From positions 88,036 to 152,035 of the forward strand of contig WHVA01000262.1 of assembly GCA_015179125.1 (NCBI GenBank): a stretch of DNA of 64,000 bases, read 5' to 3'. The notes below the pieces were generated by a model, which saw only the letters and a program-made list of their open reading frames with translations, made no database searches and was not told where the DNA came from. Shown in pieces: positions 12,301-22,628 of this stretch (within the stretch, counting starts at the first letter, position 1; every line of letters begins with the position of its first letter). Position numbers and translations under genes: made by a program. This DNA is from Gautieria morchelliformis. Its lineage: Eukaryota > Basidiomycota > Agaricomycetes > Gomphales > Gomphaceae.

Positions 12301-12610
12301 GTCCTTGGGAAAGCGAGTGGCCTACAGGCGAGTATGTTCAGCACACACAGACATACCATTGCGTGATCCAACATACGATATTGAAAGCATCTGACCCGAA
12401 CAGACGATCCGGTCCTTTCCACCCAACAGATGACTGTATTTTACGTTTGGAATCCCTGTTCAGTACCACATCAAAAGGAACCCCAGGCTTCATCAAAGAT
12501 GCCTTGATCCAGTCGGTGCCATAATCCACTGCTAGTACCGACGCGAGAACGCAGTCTGTAGCAGCAAGAACGGCAAGGAGGAAAAATAGACATAAACGCA
12601 TACGAGGCAT
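9335..12610 (-). CDS. LHS1: ER-lumenal Hsp70-family chaperone Lhs1/GRP170 (HYOU1 type)
   Basis: About 13 exons: 12610-12377, 12321-12067, 12013-11914, 11852-11488, 11427-11293, 11243-11161, 11102-11056, 11005-10889, 10834-10704, 10648-10467, 10417-10192, 10136-9888, 9839-9335. The product has a hydrophobic signal peptide (residues 1-23), then SVLAVDYGTDWIKASL (phosphate loop 1 of the actin-like ATPase) and NADEAAVLGAAFYGAS near the end of that domain. A long Ser/Glu-rich loop and a helical C-terminal half follow. It ends in the ER-retrieval signal HDEL. Lhs1 proteins act as nucleotide exchange factors for Kar2/BiP and hold unfolded proteins in the ER lumen. The intron at 11292-11244 has a GC donor (GCAAGT). 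Exon 9 has one base too many at the AAA run 10800-10802: LLFP and AGSKYGSKK fall in different frames. Since everything else is intact, this is either a sequence error or a very recent break. Confidence 0.85.
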
Positions 12611-12830
12611 GGGAGATCAAGGAAAGTTGTTCCGGGACGACTGGAGAAACAGGATTTTAGGAGCGCGTGGATTAGAAGCACATAGGCTGGGGAATCTGAG
12701 GTATTATTTGGCTGCAACTTTGTCGCGTCTACGTGCAGCTACGTGGAATCTCGTATAGACGCCCAGAACGTGGCAAGCCATGTGGTGAAATTTGTATTTG
12801 CTAAGTGCGAGTACAGTACAGATACTAGTA

Positions 12831-15004
12831 TCATGACAATAAATCTAACTCATCAAAATCACTGTCCATGGCCGGCTGTACATGCAATTCCCGAGGGGGA
12901 GAGGGTTTGTTCAGCGGTTGCACCGTGGCTGTTGTGCGTTCGTCATGGTGGCGAGGCTCTTTGACCTGAAAATGAAAGACGAGAGTTTTAACTTCTCTCA
13001 TAATACCATTAACAGGAAACTGACCTTTCTCTCTTTTGGCTGGATGTTCTTTCTCTTGGACTTCTTTGCAGGAGACACTAAACTTATCTTCTCCAGACCA
13101 GCAGGTCTTCTACGTTCGGTGTTGGATTGTACAGTACTGTTCGCCTGGGATTTCTGCGTATCTGAGACTAGTGGGATGTGCTTATCGATGCCCTGTCGCG
13201 GTTCTTGATGCGACTTGGATCCAGATATCATCGGATGCGGGCTCACAGGTCTCTTCGAGATCTTAAACGTCTGAGCTGCTCTCTGGTCTTGGTCATCTAA
13301 ATCGTCCGCTTGGGTCTTGACCTTTTTGCGCCTCCTCTTCGTCATTCCCAAGTTCTGCGTGACAATTTCTGTGCCAGCCGCTCGTTGTACCGGAGATGGG
13401 CCTATTGCCGAACTCCTGGCCACTCCACGCCCATGTCTACCCGCTGCGATCTCCAGGACTGTAGATGACTGAGGCATATCACGAGACCCCATGTCCTCAC
13501 CAGTTCCGGATGGGACAATGGTTTTCTGTGAATCCTGGGGAGCCTTTGCAAGACATTTCCCACCTCGGCTCTTTGTACGACTTTTAGACATCGTGGAAGC
13601 CTCAGATCTAGGCGTCGTCCGCTTCCGGGTCTTCAACACCTCGTCTTCCGAGACCATATTGAAACCCACCTGGTCTGCATGCGGGCTTTTCGTTGACTGG
13701 GAGTACTCCTTAGGTTGCATGCTTCTCGTTCGTCTACGATTGGCAGGCGGCTCGGAAGGCTCGTCAGTATCCAATTTTAAATGCGGCCGCTTGCGTCCAC
13801 GCATGTTAAATGCAGTCGCGGGGGAGAGACTGTTAAGTTGCATGAGTCACCAGGTTTCATTTCAGATGTGGTGCGGCCACCTTCAGCCACTGAATGACTA
13901 TTCGTGCCGTTCAGATTGGATGTTTCCTCGTATTCCGTAGTGTTATTGTCCTGCGTTATAGTTTGCCTGCCAGAGGAAAGAGGAGACGTTGACTCGACAA
14001 TTCCAATCTTCGTCGATTTGAGTTTCTTAGATTTCGGAACAGCGCGCGTTCGAGGCTTCTTGGCGGGGAGCGGCCGGTAATCCGACAACTCATCCTTTTC
14101 GTCAGAAATGTCTGGGTGCTTTCGTTTTTTTGTGACTCTCTTCGACCGTCGTGAGGTTGTGACTGTTGCACGAGTATCAGACATCCATCCTCGCCTATTA
14201 ATCATGCACCAGAAACAGACCATCGTCATTTGTGTTGGTGATCGGTAACTGCGGTTTCCCAACAGTCGTTTCTGTGACAACAATCGGTTCACCTTCGTCA
14301 ATTGTTGTCAGCCTTCGTTTCTGTGTCGCCTTCATCCCAGGCACTAATGATAGGCTGTAAGCCAAAATCAGATACTGTTTTAACAATGTATACCTTTCCG
14401 TTTTCGTTCGGCTGGAAGAGACCGGGACAAATTGCTATCTGAAGGCGGAGGCGACTCTGTGCCTGTTGATTGCGTTGTAAGTAGACATCCAAATTATTAC
14501 CACGGCAGATGATTGCGTACGTCTGGGTTCAGTGTCTGCTGCCTTCCTTCTGTCTCTTGGGTTAATTGTGGCACAAACATTGCTCTTGCTTTTCTTTTTC
14601 GGACGTGCAGACACTAATTCAAGCTCCTCGACAGAGTTTGCTGGCCTGTCGTGGATGCCAGAAGATGCAGTGCTTTTCCGCTTAGAACGCGACGTGGATG
14701 TGGCCTTCGCCTTCATTTTCCCTGTTGATTTTTGGGGTGTCTCGGGAGCTTTCGACAACTCGGCATTTCGCTCGGCAGGTAGGGATTCCTCGATGTTCTG
14801 AAATTCCTCAGAGTTCAGAAACGCCATTAATTTATTCTTGGAAGGGCTAAGGGGCTGCCATAGTCTGCAGAATAGTGTTAGAAGAGTCCATGATTAAATA
14901 ATGAACAGTGAACTGCACCCTCCGCGATCTCTCAACCGTTTGGCCCTGGACTCCTCTTGGTGCGCCTGGGATTTCTCACGTATCGCTGCAAATACATCCC
15001 CCAT
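12831..15004 (-). CDS. Unknown basic, Ser/Lys-rich nuclear-type protein
   Basis: A multi-exon gene. The start at 15004 gives MGDVFAAIREKSQAHQEES. An intron with donor GTGCAG and acceptor CTGCAG leads to GLWQPLSPSKNKLMAFLNS, then a long low-complexity region with many Lys-Arg clusters such as RPKKKSKSN and KRRRKKVKTQ. A more ordered stretch (RLRLQIAICPGLFQPNENGK) lies near 14430. The end is reached through a GTCAGT intron and reads MDSDFDELDLLS before the stop at 12831-12833. The many bipartite basic clusters suggest nuclear localisation, and the composition is like chromatin or kinetochore scaffold proteins. I recognise no domain. The acidic-hydrophobic C-terminal tail could be a short binding motif. 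Internal splice sites near 14200-14500 are uncertain. Confidence 0.65.
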
Positions 15005-15391
15005 ATTGCTCTGATGACAGCAGCTCGCAGCAAACGCGGTCTGACGTTACTTTAGCATATGACAGTACGAGGGCGCCGACGCGTACGCCATGTTCTATCA
15101 CGTGACCGGGGACCAAGGCGGGCCACGCGACTGTGACATCATGAAGCGACACTTTGTTGCGGGAAAAAACCTAGAAATATCATGAACTGCATAAGTAAGA
15201 GTCAAGCATGCTACTATATATTATACTTATTATTCACCCGAAATAAAATATTTGCGAACTTTACAGTAATTACATTTTTTATAAAGAAACATGAGTTGTA
15301 TACATTCAACACGGGAAGTAAACCGCGACACCGTTGATTCCATTATTGCCAGCGTGAATGTGAACATGCCTACGGTGGACCGTGTTTCGAA
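15005..15391. other. Intergenic, A/T-rich, no gene
   Basis: About 390 bp between the start of the basic protein gene and the end of the Ish1-type gene. It contains a GTCACGTGAC-like palindrome near 15098-15105 (TCACGTGA) and A/T-rich DNA at 15210-15290. Confidence 0.4.
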
Positions 15392-17340
15392 TCAGAATTC
15401 ATGCTTCGCCTGTCAAAGCATAGCTCATTACCAGCACCAAGGCATGCTTGGTAAGACATACCTTTTTGGATGCCTTCACAGCCTCCGCCGACAGACTCTG
15501 CGCAACACTTTGAGCGCTACTTGCAGCCTTCTCCGCACTCTTGGCGGCCTCGACATTGACTTTGTGTCTCTGGACCTTGGCCTCCTCGGTGTTACCGCCA
15601 AGGACAGACAGGATATGTCCAACCTTTTCTTCCGCTAGCTCTACCCCACCGTACAGCGAATTCCGGATCTTATTGAGAAGCCCTTCAGCACGAGAAGAAG
15701 CCTGAAGGTGTCGAATTCGTACTTCGTCTGTATATGCGAAATACGTCTCAAAGACATTCGACCCTAATGAAGGTGGGAGACGTACGTAAGAGTTCGGGAC
15801 GGGAAGTGGGGAGTGCCGATTCTGGGATGCCATGGTTGCGCAAGAATGCACGAAGACGTGCGTCAGGCCAGCTGATATAGGCTGCCGCACGTGACGAGAC
15901 TTGGTTATACCTAAACCAGTTCAACCTTCGAGCTATGAATGATGAGGTTGGCTTACTTGTCGTTGAACAACTTCAGGAGTTCATCGCGTTTCACCTGAGC
16001 GTCGCTGCGTAGATATCCATGGTCAATAAGCCAATCTCGCATCTCACTATCGCGCCATCCGCCCCAGATGGTGTCGGTAGCACTGGCGTAGTTGTCATGC
16101 AGAAGCTTGCGCAGTTTGTCTTTGGGTAGTTGCGCGTCGGACCTGATGACGTGGTGGTGGACTAACCATGCCTTCAGGTCAGAATCAGACCACGAGGACC
16201 ATGCGGTGTCGTTGACATCGTAATAATACTTTTCCATCAGTTTACGCAGTGCGTCGCGGTTCTTCTCATAGTTCGACTTGACGATGCCATGTTGAACAAG
16301 CCACTCGTGCTGGCAACGGGAAGACATAAGTATAGATAAAGTTCGGACGGAGAAAAAGTATAAACCATGTAACTGTTTCCCCAAGCATCCCAAATGGGAT
16401 CCGCTACACAAGCATACACGTTGCGCATATATTCAAGAAGCTGATTGCGCGTAGCCTGCTGCTTCGAGTCAATAACGCCCTTTTCGACGAGGTAGGACCT
16501 GAAAGATATGAGAAGCTAATTGGCAACATCTAAACCGGATCTCTACTACCTGATCTTGTTGTCATCCCACGTAGAGTATACGTAGTCCTTAGAATCGTCG
16601 AGCTTTCTCATGGCCGCGTCTGAGGCCCGCGCCCCGGCAGATGATACAGACGCTGAAGCTGAAGAAGCGACTTTCCCAGCTTGGTATGGCTAGGCAATGA
16701 TAAGGCAGGGAAACAAAGTAGCAATTCAAATAGCTACCTTGTCGCCATACATAGCACTTGATGCGGAGGCTGAGTTGCGTGAGCTGACTGAGGAGGCCGC
16801 GGATGTGTATGAGGCATAACTAAATGGTATAAGAAAGTGTGCGCATAAGTACAGAGTGTCACTGACGCGTTTCTGACCGACTGGACGAGTTGCTCTCGGG
16901 GCCCCGCAGGGGCGACGATGCCTTGATCAAAGAGGAATTGGCGAAGCTTAGACTCGTCCCACGCTGAATGGCTGAAGTTAGCACCTAGGGAAACAAAGAT
17001 AATCCGGAGGCACAACATTGAAATGAGTCATCCTTAACGTTAGCAAAGGCTTTTTGTGCGGCATTGTATTTGTCTTGAGTCCATGAGGAAGCCTGGTGGG
17101 CCCAGTTTGATTGGACAAGGTCGTGGAGCTGCTGCTGGGTGTAACCTTTTGGGGCATGGATGTTGTGCTCATTGAGCCAAGCCTGGAGTTGGTTGGCGTC
17201 CCAATTTTGAAACTCTGAAGTAATCCAGCTAGGTAGCAGGTAAAGTGGGACGCGAAAAACATACCTGACTTGTCAGAGGAAAACCAGGAGGCATAGGACG
17301 GAGTAAGGAGAGCGACAAGAAATATGACTGTCAGATGCAT
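15392..17340 (-). CDS. Ish1/Msc1-type stress protein with tandem Ish1 repeats
   Basis: The start at 17340 gives a signal peptide (MHLTVIFLVALLTPSYAS) followed by WFSSDKSEFQNWDANQLQAW. At least six copies of the Ish1 repeat follow (pattern: W-x-x-S/D-x-L-x-x-W/F-L-x-x-H/Q-G, then a turn and a short basic helix). Examples are WDESKLRQFLFDQGIVAPAG, WSDSDLKAWLVHHHVI, WRDSEMRDWLIDHGYLRSD and WPDARLRAFLRNHGIPESAL. A C-terminal amphipathic Ala/Lys/Glu-rich helix (SLYGGVELAEEKVGHILSVL onward) follows. The last small exon adds AKHEF and the stop at 15392-15394. Fission yeast Ish1 and yeast Msc1 sit in the nuclear envelope/ER and respond to stress and stationary phase. About ten exons; the junction near 17030-16985 is uncertain because the likely intron would be only about 32 nt. 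Confidence 0.8.
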
Positions 17341-18003
17341 GGCTTGAAGGTGGGAACAGAGCGAGAATTAGAGCATACCTGGCACTTTATCCTACAACAT
17401 GCCTCTACGACGTCATTAAGTGACGCAGTACCGGCGTCTCCCTAACAGGAGTTACCTTATATAAATAGGTGGCAACCCACTTAGTCAGCGCCTGGCGTGG
17501 AGTTGGGATTTCCGCCTCGAGTACTGTACTCATAAGCATTTTTGTTCCGCCATTTACCCCAAGTATTTTTTCGCCAATCCATTGATTCGCGTCCCACAGC
17601 CACGACGGAAGCGGCGAAGTTATGTAATCCAACGCTTACTAGTGTAAGGCGCTTTATACACTCTTCTTTCGGACTTAGACGGAAGTCCCCACACACACGG
17701 TGCTAGACGTGCCACAACCTTCATACTGGAACGACTCTGGTATAACAAGCAAGAGCAGAGCACAAGTCACTGGTAAAACCAGTGTTTTCCAGGCTCGTCC
17801 CGGCTCAAACCACGCGTCTCGGGCCCGGCTTTGCTCGGCACTTGGCTTACATAATCACACGCCACGGATGGCAGTCCTCTTTGCTGTTGTCACTGTCGGA
17901 TACAGTACTATAATCGTGTGGATGGGAATTTTCAGAATCGTAATCGTGCCACCACTCTGGAAGGGAGATTAGTGAAAAGTGTAATCAATTGGCATACCGG
18001 ATT

Positions 18004-18117
18004 TCTCAAATCGATACAGATTGTATCGCTTTGAGAGATCCACTGCACCGGCTTTCTGAAATTAGAGATCCTGTCACTTGGCGGCACCAAGTGGCAGGTT
18101 CTCTAATTCCAGAAGCC
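18004..18117. repeat. Two adjacent hairpin-forming inverted repeats
   Basis: The first (18004-18036) pairs TCTCAAA with TTTGAGA and GATACA with TGTATC around a short loop. The second (18050-18117) has arms of about 31 nt that begin GGCTTTCTGAAATTAGAG and end CTCTAATTCCAGAAGCC, with a few mismatches and a 5-nt loop. Together they look like a small foldback element or a structured RNA. No flanking target duplication was identified. Confidence 0.6.
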
Positions 18118-18519
18118 CTTTTATGCCCCCAAGGCGTGGTGAGCAAATATTCTACTAGCGTCATCTAGTTCTCACACGTTCTTACCCCGAAGAATATCTG
18201 CTGCAGTAGTGATGGGTATATATGCATTGTTGATGCCTGGAGTTGATGCGCAGTTACTTGGATGCATTGAGGATCAACAGCCCATTACTCTTGCACGGGA
18301 ACGCGGCGAGCATCTGAGGGGCGGTTGATGGCAGAGGCGCATATGGAGCAAGGCGGTTATTCCACCCGTACTATATCCTTTTAGGCTGTAGGACAAGACT
18401 CGGGAACGCAAGGACTGTGTGTGGTGCGGTGTTGGTGATCCGGATCGTCCCGATATTCTCGCTAATCCCAATTCAAGTTGTAGCCTGTAGGTGCTCCGAG
18501 TTGCGTGTATCGTTGCACT

Positions 18520-18680
18520 GCCGGACGACGCGTTGGTGCCTGATGTGTCGATGCATTTCCAGACGACGCGTTGGTACCCACGTGTCGATGCACTGTCAGA
18601 CAACGCGTTGGTCCCCCATGTGTTGGTGCCGGACAATGTGTTGGTGCCCCACGTGTCGATGCACTGCCAGACGACGCGTT
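18520..18680. repeat. Minisatellite, roughly 40-45 bp unit
   Basis: Three to four imperfect copies of a unit built from GACGACGCGTTGGT, then CCCACGTGTCGATGCACTG. Both strands keep open frames across it (for example 18274-18897 minus), but the repeated peptides look like a by-product of the repeat and no protein is called. Confidence 0.65.
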
Positions 18681-19205
18681 GATTGGAACCAGAACAAGCT
18701 TCAAAGTACCACCGCATATAGAATTTGAGTTGTACTAGGCGTGCAAGATGCGTGTATCGATGCAGATGACGCCTCGATTGGAGCGGGATGAAAGAAACTG
18801 CTAAGTGCGACCGCTTATGGACCGTTTGCGCGGTTTCGTAAGAAGTCAGGATCATAAGGTTTGATGGCTCGGGTCTTCCAAATACACCACGAGACACATA
18901 CTAATTTATCATCTACTGTATAATCTCGTCAGCGTCCGATTGTCCACAGGCCAGCAGCCTCACTGCGGCAAGAGTCCTTCACGCAGCAACAGTGATGGGC
19001 CGAGCCCCCAAAAGCTGCTATAACTTAGTTTCTCACTGCTTGACATTTACACGTGGGGGATCTGTAATGGAAGCAGTCGCATAGCTTCGACTAATACAAC
19101 TCGCTTCTAAGTGGCTGACACAAAGGAAAGCGGATGCGGATGATAACACGTCCAGCCAGTGATTGTGTGTCATCTGATTAGGTACTGTATCGTCCCTTCT
19201 CTTCG

Positions 19206-19216
19206 TATATATAAGG
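19206..19216 (+). promoter_or_regulatory. TATA box of duplicated gene, copy 1
   Basis: TATATATAAGG lies about 60 bp upstream of the ATG at 19272. The matching box of copy 2 is at 21117-21123. Conservation of the full upstream block shows that the duplication carried the promoter with it. Confidence 0.6.
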
Positions 19217-19271
19217 CTGCTGCTGTCAGTCTCATCGCCCCACCACTTTTCACTTAGTCGTGTTCCAAGCT

Positions 19272-19811
19272 ATGAACAACACAAACCTCCCCAGCTTGTC
19301 TGACCTCTGGTTGGACTACAACGACGACCTGGCACTCGCAGCGGCGGATTGCCGCCGCCTGACACTACCGCCTTTAAGGCCTTGGTCACGCCCAGCCACT
19401 CCGCCGCCCCCCATACCCGCCCCATTACCGCGGCTACCTGGGCCACGCATGGCCACTGTGAACCCGCCACCGATCGCCGACACAGTCCCGGCTCGAGGGG
19501 GCCATCGACGTGGAGCGTCAAAGGCGAAGGCCAAGATCAAGGCGAAGAGCGGAAAGGCCAAAGGCCGGGCAGCTCGCGGGGACAGCAGCCCTCGCAACCA
19601 AGAACATGATACCTCCTTGGACCCGGAGCTCAATTTGAGCTCAAAAGCCGGGAGGACTTCCACGCCGTTGGTCGGGAGGGACCACGGCGAGCAGAGACGG
19701 GGGAGAGGCGGACGCGCGGGACGCCGTGCCCGTGGGAAACTGGTGGTTCACCAGTATGAGTTCGTCAGACAACCGGATGGGTCAGTCGTACGGAGCGAGT
19801 GGATCTCGTGA
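19272..19811 (+). CDS. Small basic RG/Pro-rich protein, copy 1
   Basis: An intronless frame of about 179 residues from the ATG at 19272. The N-terminus is acidic and hydrophobic (MNNTNLPSLSDLWLDYNDDL). It is followed by a Pro-rich stretch, a Lys/Ala/Arg block (SKAKAKIKAKSGKAKGRAAR), an Arg/Gly-rich block (RGRGGRAGRRARGK) and a compact C-terminus (VVHQYEFVRQPDG, then VRSEW). No known domain is recognised. The Arg/Gly and Lys blocks suggest nucleic-acid binding, but this is composition only. A second intact copy lies 1.9 kb downstream. A retroelement capsid seems unlikely because there is no zinc knuckle. Conservation of frame between the copies supports a real gene. Confidence 0.6.
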   Translation: MNNTNLPSLSDLWLDYNDDLALAAADCRRLTLPPLRPWSRPATPPPPIPAPLPRLPGPRMATVNPPPIADTVPARGGHRRGASKAKAKIKAKSGKAKGRAARGDSSPRNQEHDTSLDPELNLSSKAGRTSTPLVGRDHGEQRRGRGGRAGRRARGKLVVHQYEFVRQPDGSVVRSEWIS

Positions 19812-20277
19812 CCGTTATATAGTGAAGCTTATTACAAATGGTGAGCACCCGAATCGTTACGATCTCTCGCAAACCCTGTTCTAACGAGTACCAAGCTTGC
19901 AGGCGATTTCTGCAGTGTCGTGTAAGTTTGCGGATGGGCGTGATGGTCTCCCAGGGTAGAAGGGAAAGTCTGTTTCAAATGTCGCATATTGTATCAACAT
20001 TTGCTATCTAGTATTCATGCTGCATATCATTGGTTCCGATATTTTTCGTGTTACCGGGTGTCTCTCATGATTGGTGGATCTGTCAGCCCTGCAGGGAAGG
20101 ATGTTCGTGAAATATTTGATAGTGTAAGTGCAATGACGAGCAGGAGCTCTAACGACGGGTGTCTGATTATGCAATCACTTCCTTTCGCTGCGACCACCAT
20201 GCTAGTAGTCGAGTGCACATCCATTCATCATCCTTTCTACTAGTTCAACTCTATCATGTCATATCATACTCGGGACC

Positions 20278-20778
20278 ATGTTCTGCCCTAGTATGACTTC
20301 GGCCACTATCGTCAAGCACTACCAGGACGAGAAGCTGAGCACGACTACTTCGAATGAGCCCCATGGAAGATATCTCACGAGCCAGAGTCGTGCTCGTTAT
20401 CTTCTCTTTGTTCTTGAAAATGTAACGAAACTATGCAGCGAGGTTGGACGGGGAGCCCATCTCTGTGACCATGCAGCTTCGCCGTGCCGACTTGACGCCA
20501 CTGTACGATCCTTCAAAGCTTTGCTACGTCCAAGAATCCACAACCCTACTCGACATGGTTCGAATATGAAAGAAGCCTATTCCGCTGTAGCTCGAAAGAT
20601 AAATATCTCCTCCGGAGACCGTGCCGCTGCCTCTAAAGAGCTCGTGAATCGCTCCAGAGTGACAATGCTGGACCTGATTCAAGAAGGGCCAAAGCGACAG
20701 GGAGGGCCATGTTTGCAATGTCCGACCCGACTGCGAGGCAGTCGTAACGAAGCAGATCCTTCTGAATCGGCACGATGA
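20278..20778 (+). CDS. Unassigned ORF between the duplicated genes
   Basis: An open frame of 166 codons with an ATG at 20278. The sequence is Ser/Arg-rich with scattered Cys and no domain I recognise. It lies in the 0.9 kb that separates the two duplicate units and is not itself duplicated. A different frame over 20450-20560 (EPISVTMQLRRADLTPLYDP) looks more protein-like, so the region may hold a decayed or intron-containing gene rather than this ORF. Confidence 0.2.
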   Translation: MFCPSMTSATIVKHYQDEKLSTTTSNEPHGRYLTSQSRARYLLFVLENVTKLCSEVGRGAHLCDHAASPCRLDATVRSFKALLRPRIHNPTRHGSNMKEAYSAVARKINISSGDRAAASKELVNRSRVTMLDLIQEGPKRQGGPCLQCPTRLRGSRNEADPSESAR

Positions 20779-20967
20779 CAAGGCTAGGGCATGAGCTCCA
20801 TACCGAGAAAATAAAGGGCGACACATGCTTGTCCCCGTCATTCCACGCGATGTTGCGATGGTCGAGCTATTCCGAAACTCTGTGGGGTAACCCATTGGGT
20901 GAGAGGGCACGTGAAGTGGCAGAAGCACAATCTCATTGTGAGCACGTCGTCACGCGTCACTTATAGG

Positions 20968-21960
20968 GGTCTGTAATGGACGCAGTCGCATAGCTTCGAC
21001 TAATACAACTCGCTTCTAAGTGGCTGACACAAAGGAAAGCGGATGCGGATGATAACACGTCCAGCCAGTGATTGTGTGTCATCTGATTAGGTACTGTATC
21101 GTCGCTTCTCTTCGTGTATATAAGGCTGCTGCTATCAGTCTCTTCGCCCCACCACTTTTCACTTAGTCGTGTTCCAAGCTATGAACAACACAAACCTCCC
21201 CAGCTTGTCTGACCTTTGGTTGGACTACAACGACGACCTGGCACTCGCAGCGGCGGATCGCCGCCGCCTGACATTACCTCCTTTGAGGCCTCGCCCACGC
21301 CCAGCCACTCCGCCGCCCCCCATACCCCCATTACCGCGACCATGGCCTGGGCCACGCATGGCCACCGTGAACCCGCCACCGATCGCCGACACAGTCCCGG
21401 CTCGAAGGGGCCATCGACGTGGAGCGTCAAAGGCGAAGGCCAAAATCAAGGCGAAGAATGGAAAGGCCCTAGGCCGGGCAGCTCGCGGGGGCAGCAGCCC
21501 TCGCAACCAAGTACAACATGTTACCTCCTTGGACCCGGAGCTCAATTTGAGCTCAGAAGCCGGGAGAACCATGCCGTTGGTCACTACGAGGGACCACGGC
21601 GAGCAGAGACGGGGGAGAGGCGGACGCGCGGGACGCCGTACCCGTGGGAAACTGGTGGTCCACCAGTACGAATTTATGGTGCAGCCCGATGGGTTGCTTG
21701 TGCGGAGCGAGTGGGTCTCCTGACGTTTATGTAGTTGCTGAATATTGCAAATGGTGGGTACCCGAATCGCTACGATCTCCCGCAAACCGTGTTCTAACGA
21801 GTCGGTAGGTGCACAAAGCTCGCAGGTGATTTCCGTACGCAGTGTCGTCACGCCAGGGTAAGAAAGTGGGAAGGAAAGTCTCTTTCGAACGTCGGATACA
21901 TTGTATCAACATTTCTATCAATTCACGATGTACATCATTGGATCCGATATTTTTCGTGCG
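20968..21960 (+). repeat. Copy 2 of the ~1-kb direct duplication
   Basis: Direct repeat of 19053-20050, offset about 1.91 kb. The upstream block is nearly identical, while the coding parts show codon-sized insertions and deletions that keep the frame. No terminal inverted repeats or target duplication were seen at its ends, so unequal exchange or segmental duplication is more likely than transposition. Confidence 0.85.
21181..21723 (+). CDS. Small basic RG/Pro-rich protein, copy 2
   Basis: An intronless frame of about 180 residues, paralogous to 19272-19811. It shares the same N-terminal MNNTNLPSLSDLWLDYNDDL, Pro-rich middle, Lys/Ala/Arg block and Arg/Gly block. The C-terminus reads VVHQYEFMVQPDG, then VRSEWVS. 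Differences from copy 1 include in-frame changes (QVQHVTS against QEHDTS) and loss or gain of single codons, while the frame and both ends are preserved. This pattern suggests selection on the protein. Its TATA box is at 21117-21123. Function unknown. Confidence 0.6.
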   Translation: MNNTNLPSLSDLWLDYNDDLALAAADRRRLTLPPLRPRPRPATPPPPIPPLPRPWPGPRMATVNPPPIADTVPARRGHRRGASKAKAKIKAKNGKALGRAARGGSSPRNQVQHVTSLDPELNLSSEAGRTMPLVTTRDHGEQRRGRGGRAGRRTRGKLVVHQYEFMVQPDGLLVRSEWVS

Positions 21961-22628
21961 CGAGCCGGTTTTTCACTTGAAAAAATGTCTATAATGACAC
22001 GCTATGGGTCGCCCCTGAGAAGCGCCCGAAAGACCCGTCTTTGTCCCAGCTCCGGCTCTCTCGATCCAGGGACGGGACTTCCCCCATAACGGCTTGGTCC
22101 CGTCCCGTCTTTGTCTTTGGCGTCCGAGTCCCGGCTCGGGCCAGGACGGGTCTTTAGACCAGACTTGGAAACCACTAGGTACGCCATTCCCACCATTTGA
22201 TAGCACTTAAACATTAGGGTGGCCAATATATTTTGTAGATAGAGTGCACTGAACCATAACCGCCTGGCGCTACGGGCTGCGTCGGGTATAGTACTGAAAC
22301 GGCGACCAGACGGTGGCTGACGGTCAAGGTTCGCGTTTCTCTCAGGTTCGCCTACCCTGCACTTGAAAAGCGTGTTGACGGTATATCAACAAACTGAATG
22401 AGCCACATGCGTATTTGCAATTCAGTCTGTTATAACTCCAACACATTATATATTTTTTCAGACTCTCGATCGGTCTGAGACCATTCAAGTACACGCATAT
22501 GGACAGGGGTTATGATCAGCTAAGCTCAAGCGATACTCATGGCGAGACAAAGTATATATAAGACACGAATCTATGAATTTCTCAAGTCGTTGCCTCCCAA
22601 AGCCCTCACCGGTCACCCGCTGTCTCGA
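21961..22628. other. Intergenic with a cluster of GGGACGGG-type motifs
   Basis: At about 22005-22170 the sequence is full of short direct and inverted copies of CCCGTC/GACGGG and TCTTTG, in the style of subterminal repeats of a DNA transposon. I could not find a convincing pair of terminal inverted repeats or a target duplication. No gene is supported. Confidence 0.35.

Larger units (their letters stand above)
17341..19271. other. Gene-free stretch with hairpins and a minisatellite
   Basis: About 1.9 kb with no supportable gene. It contains two adjacent hairpins (18004-18117), a 17-bp palindrome near 17771-17787, a coding-like but repetitive minisatellite (18520-18680) and, at its right end, the promoter copy of the duplicated gene. 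Confidence 0.45.
19053..20050 (+). repeat. Copy 1 of a ~1-kb direct duplication
   Basis: This segment is repeated in direct orientation at about 20968-21960. The upstream 210 bp (from TCTGTAATGGA through a TATATAA box to the ATG) differ at only a handful of positions. The coding region and the 3' flank to about TCCGATATTTTTCGTG are also shared, with more differences toward the 3' end. Confidence 0.85.

Noticed and set aside
18274-18897. A 207-codon minus-strand frame
   Set aside because: Most of it is the 40-45-bp minisatellite; the remainder has no protein-like pattern.
21990-22230. Possible hAT element with CCCGTC subterminal repeats
   Set aside because: No matching terminal inverted repeats or 8-bp target duplication could be found.
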